NCBI GenBank assembly: GCA_003557445.1
Contig: PWOK01000347.1
Span: 1-8,817 of the forward strand
Source: Halanaerobiaceae bacterium
GTDB taxonomy: Bacteria > Bacillota_F > Halanaerobiia > Halanaerobiales > CSSED10-376
Reading direction: 5' to 3'
DNA length: 8,817 nt
The position numbers and the translations under genes were made by a program. Below the pieces are notes generated by a model. The model ran no database searches and had not been told where the DNA came from. It was given only the letters and a program-made list of their open reading frames with translations. Within the stretch, counting starts at the first letter, position 1; the number at the start of each line of letters is the position of its first letter. Below, piece after piece: positions 3,985 through 8,817 of this stretch.

Positions 3985-6900
3985 ATGACATTTTTCAAAA
4001 AGAGTATTTTATTTTTATTGGTAATGGCCCTATTTCTGGTAGCTGGTTGTGATATAATTAATGAACTCAGAGAAGATGGAATTACCGGGCCATCCTGGGA
4101 TGTTAATATGGCAATTCCCTTACTGCCCAATACAGAAGTGGAAGTTGGTCGCATGATGTCTGATGCCCTTGGTGACCTTTTGGGTGAAGATGGAGAAGAA
4201 CTTGAGTTTTATGATGATGCTTTTATTCAGGAAGGTTTTAAATTATCAGATCAATTTGATATGGATGACTTAGATTTTGAATTTTCTGAAGTAATAGATC
4301 TTGACGAAGATTTTGATCTGGCAGCTGTTGATGATCAGATTGATAGTATTAATCAAAGTCTGGAGTTTCAGGAAACCTTTGATGTGGGAGATATGGTAGA
4401 AAGTTCTTTCGCTCAATCGATTGAGGTTGATACCGGAGAATTTGATGGTATTGAATTTCCCGATGAAACTTTTTCACAGGTGGTTGATTTTAATTTTGAT
4501 GATTATGATATAAATATTGATGAAATTTCACAACAAATTGAAGTTGATGGTAGTGTTGAACTGGCTGAAGGTGATATTGATTATGATTTTGACACTTTTA
4601 ACTTAAGTGATAGTTTAAGTCTTGATATACCAGATGAGGAGACAGATGAAATAGATAGTCTTTTCACCGGGATCAGTGAAAGTATTTCACTGCCTGCTAT
4701 CCCTGGTGAGGTAACTGATGAAATTAATACTAAGTTAAGTATTGGTCCTGAAACTATTCCTTTTCCAGAAATGTCAGGTGAAAATACTATTTCAGGTGAT
4801 GATCATGGTATTTTAAAACTGGAGTTTACAGAATTTGAATGGATACAGTTTGATCATGATTCCGGGGCTTTAAAGGTAGAAATAAATAATCAGACAGGTA
4901 CTGACTTAACAGAGGTTAAAGTTGCTCTGATCAATAAAGGGGAAGTAGAACCCTTTACTAAAGATCAGAATTCAATTGCTGAAGGAACAACGGGAATATT
5001 TACTCTTGAACTTGCAGGTAATGAATTAAAAAATGAAGCTGATATTGAACTGACCATTACCCCTGATGTTACAACTGATTTAACAGGTGAACTGGGACTG
5101 GAAATGTACCCTGATCCATTACAGGAGGTTACTGTCAGAAAGGTTGAGGTTGATGATATTATAAATATTAATGAATCAGAAAATATTCCCTTTTATAATG
5201 ATCCAGCAGATCAGGTGATAAAGGAAATTGAATTCAGATCAGGGAATCTCAAGATTTCTGTAAATACAGACCCCGCTGACCTGGAAACTGAAATGGATAT
5301 AGATATAGCAGGTAAACTTGATATTAATATTGGTGGAGAAGTGTATAATGTTGGTGATAATGATCTTACAGGTAAAACCCTTGATCTTACTCAGAATATA
5401 GAATTTAGTTTTTCTGAAACCACCAGCACCTATATTTCAGGAGCAGAAATTGAAGTGGTTTTTGAGTTTCTTAATAGAGATATTCGTAAAATAGTTCTTG
5501 ATGATGCTCATTCCGCTGAAATTAATGAACAGCAGACAATAGATAAACCGGCAGATTTAATTGTAGATACTGTTACTTTTGATGCAGGAACTTTAAATAT
5601 AACCCATACTATTACTGAAGATGGAGTAGATGTTAGTGATGAACTTGGTCTGGATATTGATAATAACCTGAAATTGATAATCGGTGATCCTGCTGATGCA
5701 AATTATATATTCCAGCCGGGAGATGATTTAACAGGTAAAACCTTTGATTTTACCGAGGATATACAGGTTATTTATGAAGAAGATGGAATTACTACTTTTA
5801 TCTCCAATGTGGAAATCGGTGTGGAAGTTTCCCTTGATGGTGTAGTAATCAGGGAAGCAGTCTTACAGGAATCAGAAGCAATTGAAATTACAGAGACAAT
5901 GACAGCTTCTTTACCTGCATTACCGGAGAATGTAGTCAGTGCAGAATTAATTGCCGGTCGTTTCCAGATTAATATTGATGATGGAGAGATGGATAATGAT
6001 TTCGATATTGATATTGTTCTGGATGGAGTACCTCTGGATCCTGTTGTAGAAGGAGGAATTACAGAGGAGGATATGATTTATGATTTATCCGGTCAGGTAA
6101 TTGAAGGTGGAGAAGATATGGTAATCACCATTGATGTTACCGCCCGTAAATATATAAAAGATCAGATAATCACCTATGCGGTTGATATGATAGAAAATAT
6201 TGATATAGGTGAAATTGTTCTGGAAAATGTAACCCATGATCATCAGGATATTATTTCAGTGGATTTACCGGGAGATTTCCAGGAAAATATTGATCAAGTT
6301 ACCCTGGGTTCAGGTGAACTGCAAATAGAAATTGATGATGGTGGTCTTGACCTGGATTATGATCTGGTTATTGAAATCAAAGGACCTGGTGATGTCTGGC
6401 AGGAACTTGATTTAATTTCTGAAATAGATGGTGTATCAACCTATGATCTGGAAGGAATTGAGATTGAAATACCTGATGTAGGTGATCTGGAACTGGCCAT
6501 GAGATCTGAAATATCTGTTAACAGCTTCACCTATCAGGAAGAACCGGGTGACCTGCAGATTAATGGTTCTCTATCAGGTGTGGACTGGGAAAGTGCAACC
6601 ATCAGTGATTTTATGATTGAAGATATGGATCCCTTTGGAGATATTGATGTGGAGGATGTTGAAAGAATAACATTTGGTGCTGGTAGCAGTCTGATAATTG
6701 AACTTGATTTTGTACCCCAGCCCCTTGATGATTATACACTGGAATTAAATATTAAAGGACTGGATGAGACAGGAACCATTGCTGAAGTAAACCCGGATGC
6801 AGATCCTGACCCTCATAAAGTGGTAATAGATCTGGAAGGTAAAACCCTTGAACTGGATGATACAATGGATATTACCTTTAATGGTGTTTTTATAAAAGGA

Positions 6901-8643
6901 ACTAACATTAATGCTGATATCAGTATGGAAATCACGGAAATAGCTCCTGATCCTCCTATTACTGTAGAGCAAATTCAGGATATTTCCTTTGATGAATTTC
7001 CTGATGGTATTGAGGAAATCAATTTTGCTGAAGGTAAATTACAGGTAGAAATTAACCATCAGGGCCTGGATATTGATATTGATCAGTTATTATTTGATGT
7101 TGGTGGTACTGAATACAACTTTGATTATGATGATGAAAGTTCTACTGATGAGAAAACAGTATATACGCTTGATTTAACAGATATTACTCTTGATTCTAAT
7201 CTGCTTGAATTAAGATTTAAAGTTGTTGTTAAAAGCTATAATGCTGCGACTGCAGAAGATATAGAGATTAATGTGGAACTGATTGAAGATATTGTTATCG
7301 GGCTAATAAAACTTGATAAAAATGAATTTTCTTTCAAGGAAAGTATTAATATGAGTCAAGAAATGGATATTGATTTCCTTGATTCTATTAAGTTTAATGA
7401 AGCTTTACTGAAACTGGAGATAGCTGACCCTGTATTTGAAACTGAGATAGATGTATCTCTGGAAATTGGAGAAGAGGAACTTGTTATTGATCAGGATAGG
7501 TCTAACACAGATCAGGGTTTATATGTCTATGATTTTACTGATTTAGTACTCAAGTTTGAGGATGAAATATCCTTTGAAGTTGGCATTAAGTCCTTAACCT
7601 ATAAGACTGCAGAGGAAAGAGCTGGAGAGGAAATTACGGTTTCTGTGGAACTGGAAAATATAGCAGCTGATGATTCTCCTATCTGGAAGGAAGTAATAAT
7701 TACCGGTTCTGCTTTAGATGAATTTGATGATTTTACTCTCCTTGATGATGAAGAGCAAAAAATTGAACTGGGACTGGGAGAATTCAGGGATGTATTTGAA
7801 GGAATAAGGATAAAAAGAGATTTATTTGATATCAATATCCATGTGGATAATAATACACCCTTAACCCTGAATATTGAAGACCTTAAGTTACAGTCCTTCC
7901 TTGAAAATGAAGATCAGGAGGATGAACTGCTTCTGGAAGAAACAATTAATATATCAATTTCAGGAGGAGAAGAGGTTAATATCCTTGAGGATAATCTGGG
8001 TAAATTAATTGATCTGGTGGAAACCTTCCCTGATTATATAACTATCAGTGGAGGAAATATTTCAATTCCTGATGATCAACCAACTTATACCATAACTCCT
8101 GATACCAGTGTCGATGTTAGTGGAGATTACAGGATTGGTTTAGGATTTACCCTTGAGGATCCGGATTTAGATGGAAAATATGAATTTAAAGTTCCACCAA
8201 TGAAAGTGGATATTGATGCTGAACAGAGGAAACAAATTGATGATTTCCTCAAAGAAGCCAATTTACATTATGAAGTCCTGAATAAGATTTCCAGTAAGAT
8301 GGATTCCTTTGATATGGATATAGCCATATATCTGGGAATAGAAGAAGAAGGAGATAATTTTGAAGAGGACAGAGATGCCTTCTTTGATAAGGCAGATTTA
8401 ATTGACAGGTTTGAACTCAGAGCAGGAGATGAAGCACATAAAGCTGTCATGGAATTTAAGGAAGAAGCTATACAGTATCTGACACAGGAAAATCTTTATG
8501 CCGGAGTAAAGATAATTGTCTACATTGATGAGGATGCCGGTTATCATGATATAGTTCTTTCAGTTGAAGATTATATTCAAATCAAGATGTGGTCCAATGT
8601 CAAAGTGAAAGTAAATCCCGGAAAACAGTTAGGAGGTAATTAA
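3985..8643 (+). CDS. Giant acidic multidomain lipoprotein of unknown function (1552 aa)
   Basis: I do not recognise a characterised family. The N-terminus is a clear lipoprotein signal: MTFFKK, a hydrophobic run, and lipobox LVAGC with Cys22 as the lipidated residue and Asp23 at +2. Cys22 is the only cysteine. A PSWDVNMAIPLLPNTEVEVG stretch (36-55) follows. Residues 87-249 are extremely acidic with no Lys, Arg or His. Residues about 285-1228 hold eight tandem beta-rich units of about 120 residues, each opening with a G-x-L-x-I strand and containing a D-L-(T/E/S)-G-like turn midway. Residues about 1229-1406 contain a more diverged beta region with DPDLDGK (1392-1398), a DxDxDG possible metal loop. 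Residues about 1407-1500 look helical, and a short beta tail closes the protein. The likely location is the outside of a membrane, anchored by lipid, as a long spacer, adhesin-like or scaffold protein; this is inference. The high acidity fits a salt-adapted or Ca-binding exported protein. The next gene starts one base after its stop and is translationally coupled. Confidence 0.85.
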   Translation: MTFFKKSILFLLVMALFLVAGCDIINELREDGITGPSWDVNMAIPLLPNTEVEVGRMMSDALGDLLGEDGEELEFYDDAFIQEGFKLSDQFDMDDLDFEFSEVIDLDEDFDLAAVDDQIDSINQSLEFQETFDVGDMVESSFAQSIEVDTGEFDGIEFPDETFSQVVDFNFDDYDINIDEISQQIEVDGSVELAEGDIDYDFDTFNLSDSLSLDIPDEETDEIDSLFTGISESISLPAIPGEVTDEINTKLSIGPETIPFPEMSGENTISGDDHGILKLEFTEFEWIQFDHDSGALKVEINNQTGTDLTEVKVALINKGEVEPFTKDQNSIAEGTTGIFTLELAGNELKNEADIELTITPDVTTDLTGELGLEMYPDPLQEVTVRKVEVDDIININESENIPFYNDPADQVIKEIEFRSGNLKISVNTDPADLETEMDIDIAGKLDINIGGEVYNVGDNDLTGKTLDLTQNIEFSFSETTSTYISGAEIEVVFEFLNRDIRKIVLDDAHSAEINEQQTIDKPADLIVDTVTFDAGTLNITHTITEDGVDVSDELGLDIDNNLKLIIGDPADANYIFQPGDDLTGKTFDFTEDIQVIYEEDGITTFISNVEIGVEVSLDGVVIREAVLQESEAIEITETMTASLPALPENVVSAELIAGRFQINIDDGEMDNDFDIDIVLDGVPLDPVVEGGITEEDMIYDLSGQVIEGGEDMVITIDVTARKYIKDQIITYAVDMIENIDIGEIVLENVTHDHQDIISVDLPGDFQENIDQVTLGSGELQIEIDDGGLDLDYDLVIEIKGPGDVWQELDLISEIDGVSTYDLEGIEIEIPDVGDLELAMRSEISVNSFTYQEEPGDLQINGSLSGVDWESATISDFMIEDMDPFGDIDVEDVERITFGAGSSLIIELDFVPQPLDDYTLELNIKGLDETGTIAEVNPDADPDPHKVVIDLEGKTLELDDTMDITFNGVFIKGTNINADISMEITEIAPDPPITVEQIQDISFDEFPDGIEEINFAEGKLQVEINHQGLDIDIDQLLFDVGGTEYNFDYDDESSTDEKTVYTLDLTDITLDSNLLELRFKVVVKSYNAATAEDIEINVELIEDIVIGLIKLDKNEFSFKESINMSQEMDIDFLDSIKFNEALLKLEIADPVFETEIDVSLEIGEEELVIDQDRSNTDQGLYVYDFTDLVLKFEDEISFEVGIKSLTYKTAEERAGEEITVSVELENIAADDSPIWKEVIITGSALDEFDDFTLLDDEEQKIELGLGEFRDVFEGIRIKRDLFDINIHVDNNTPLTLNIEDLKLQSFLENEDQEDELLLEETINISISGGEEVNILEDNLGKLIDLVETFPDYITISGGNISIPDDQPTYTITPDTSVDVSGDYRIGLGFTLEDPDLDGKYEFKVPPMKVDIDAEQRKQIDDFLKEANLHYEVLNKISSKMDSFDMDIAIYLGIEEEGDNFEEDRDAFFDKADLIDRFELRAGDEAHKAVMEFKEEAIQYLTQENLYAGVKIIVYIDEDAGYHDIVLSVEDYIQIKMWSNVKVKVNPGKQLGGN
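4243..4731 (+). other. Acidic region without basic residues in the lipoprotein (aa 87-249)
   Basis: These 163 residues contain 53 Asp/Glu by my count and no Lys, Arg or His. The pattern alternates hydrophobic and acidic residues (for example FDFNFDD-like and EVIDLDEDFD), suggesting beta strands with acidic faces. The segment lies between the lipid anchor and the tandem domains. Confidence 0.75.
4837..7668 (+). repeat. Eight tandem ~120-residue coding repeats in the lipoprotein (aa ~285-1228)
   Basis: The first anchor, a Gly before a hydrophobic-alternating strand such as SGALKVEI or SGELQIEI, occurs at residues 294, 420, 535, 658, 777, 900, 1017 and about 1140. The second anchor, as in DLTGKTLDL, is near 342 (ELAGNEL), 460, 581, 700, 821, 949, 1063 and 1183. 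Spacing is 114-128 residues for both anchors, so the units are collinear and nearly equal. Units 2 and 3 are most alike, sharing DLTGKT(L/F)D(L/F)T. The alternating hydrophobic pattern predicts beta-sandwich domains. DNA identity looks low outside the anchors, so the duplications are old. Confidence 0.7.
8631..8637 (+). promoter_or_regulatory. Ribosome binding site of the downstream exported protein, inside the lipoprotein gene
   Basis: AGGAGGT lies within the last codons of the lipoprotein gene, 7 bases before ATG 8645. The upstream TAA ends at 8643, so only one base separates stop and start, an arrangement typical of translational coupling. Confidence 0.85.
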
Positions 8644-8644
8644 A

Positions 8645-8817
8645 ATGAAAAAAATAATTATTTTAACATTGCTGGCTGTATTTTTGCTTTCAGGAATTGT
8701 TCAGGGTCAATCACCGGCCTCTTTATTTCCGGGAACAGTTGAATCAATACAATATAATCCTGCTTTTCTGAGAGATTCCAGAAATACTGTCGAGATGCAG
8801 CTTGGTCTTTCAACAAA
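8645..8817 (+). CDS. N-terminal part of an exported protein, probable outer-membrane beta-barrel precursor (partial)
   Basis: Fifty-seven complete codons are visible before the window ends. The product begins MKKIIILTLLAVFLLSG and continues IVQGQSPASLFPGTVES, a classical signal peptide with likely cleavage after VQG or nearby. The mature start includes IQYNPAFLRDSRNTVEMQLG. A tyrosine/asparagine-proline-alanine-phenylalanine stretch soon after the signal, followed by an alternating strand, resembles the beginning of outer-membrane barrel proteins of the PorV/TraF/DUF5723-like kind, where NPA(F/A/L) marks the start. This is a resemblance only, because most of the gene is missing. It is the second gene of an operon with the giant lipoprotein, so the two products probably act together in the envelope. 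Confidence 0.6.
   Translation, partial: MKKIIILTLLAVFLLSGIVQGQSPASLFPGTVESIQYNPAFLRDSRNTVEMQLGLST

Noticed and set aside
3945..4154. Minus-strand 69-codon frame over the lipoprotein start
   Set aside because: It overlaps the leader, ribosome binding site and signal peptide of the giant lipoprotein and shows no protein-like features of its own.
6745..8450. Minus-strand frames at 6745-6972, 7599-7835 and 8268-8450
   Set aside because: The Ser-rich or Ile-rich products are what antisense reading of Asp/Glu-rich codons yields; no start signals or motifs support them.

Overview
The window is AT-rich and densely coded, with strong AGGAGG-type ribosome binding sites and A+T-rich codon use, which points to a low-GC Firmicutes-type bacterium. 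Two consecutive exported proteins at the right end, a very acidic giant lipoprotein and the start of what looks like an outer-membrane barrel precursor, together with a nucleotide-sugar dehydrogenase remnant and a signal-peptide PAP2 phosphatase, suggest a diderm member. A halophilic Halanaerobiales-like organism is my best guess. This is inference from gene style, not a database match.

Layout. (1) 1-1203, plus strand: the last 42 codons of a probable UDP-glucose/nucleotide-sugar dehydrogenase, followed after 3 bases by a complete lactonase-family beta-propeller protein. (2) 1204-2035, plus strand: a doubtful 39-codon ORF, then a short stand-alone YidC/Oxa1 insertase with a clear rho-independent terminator. 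(3) 2036-2163: two tandem 47-bp inverted-repeat units (REP/MITE-like). (4) 2164-2724, plus strand: an exported PAP2-family phosphatase. It converges on a minus-strand pair, an ECF-transporter S component (2785-3279) and a VanZ-family membrane protein (3379-3762), across a shared hairpin whose T-run serves the minus strand. The S-component leader is unusual: a perfect 11-bp inverted repeat, a T6 tract and the Shine-Dalgarno sequence lie directly end to end. (5) 3763-3984: an AT-rich divergent intergenic region with a good extended -10 promoter for the plus strand. (6) 3985-8643, plus strand: a 1552-residue lipoprotein with an acidic N-terminal region, about eight tandem beta-rich domains of about 120 residues, and a distinct C-terminal region. 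(7) 8645 to the window end: the start of an exported protein, translationally coupled to the lipoprotein.

Working together: most genes concern the envelope (surface sugar precursors, membrane-protein insertion, lipid phosphate hydrolysis, vitamin uptake, surface lipoprotein and barrel). The most interesting part is the pair at 3985-8817. It could be a surface or periplasmic scaffold with its outer-membrane partner, and I recognise no characterised family for the lipoprotein. No rRNA, tRNA, CRISPR array, transposase gene or riboswitch was seen. No gene-free stretch exceeds about 225 bases.
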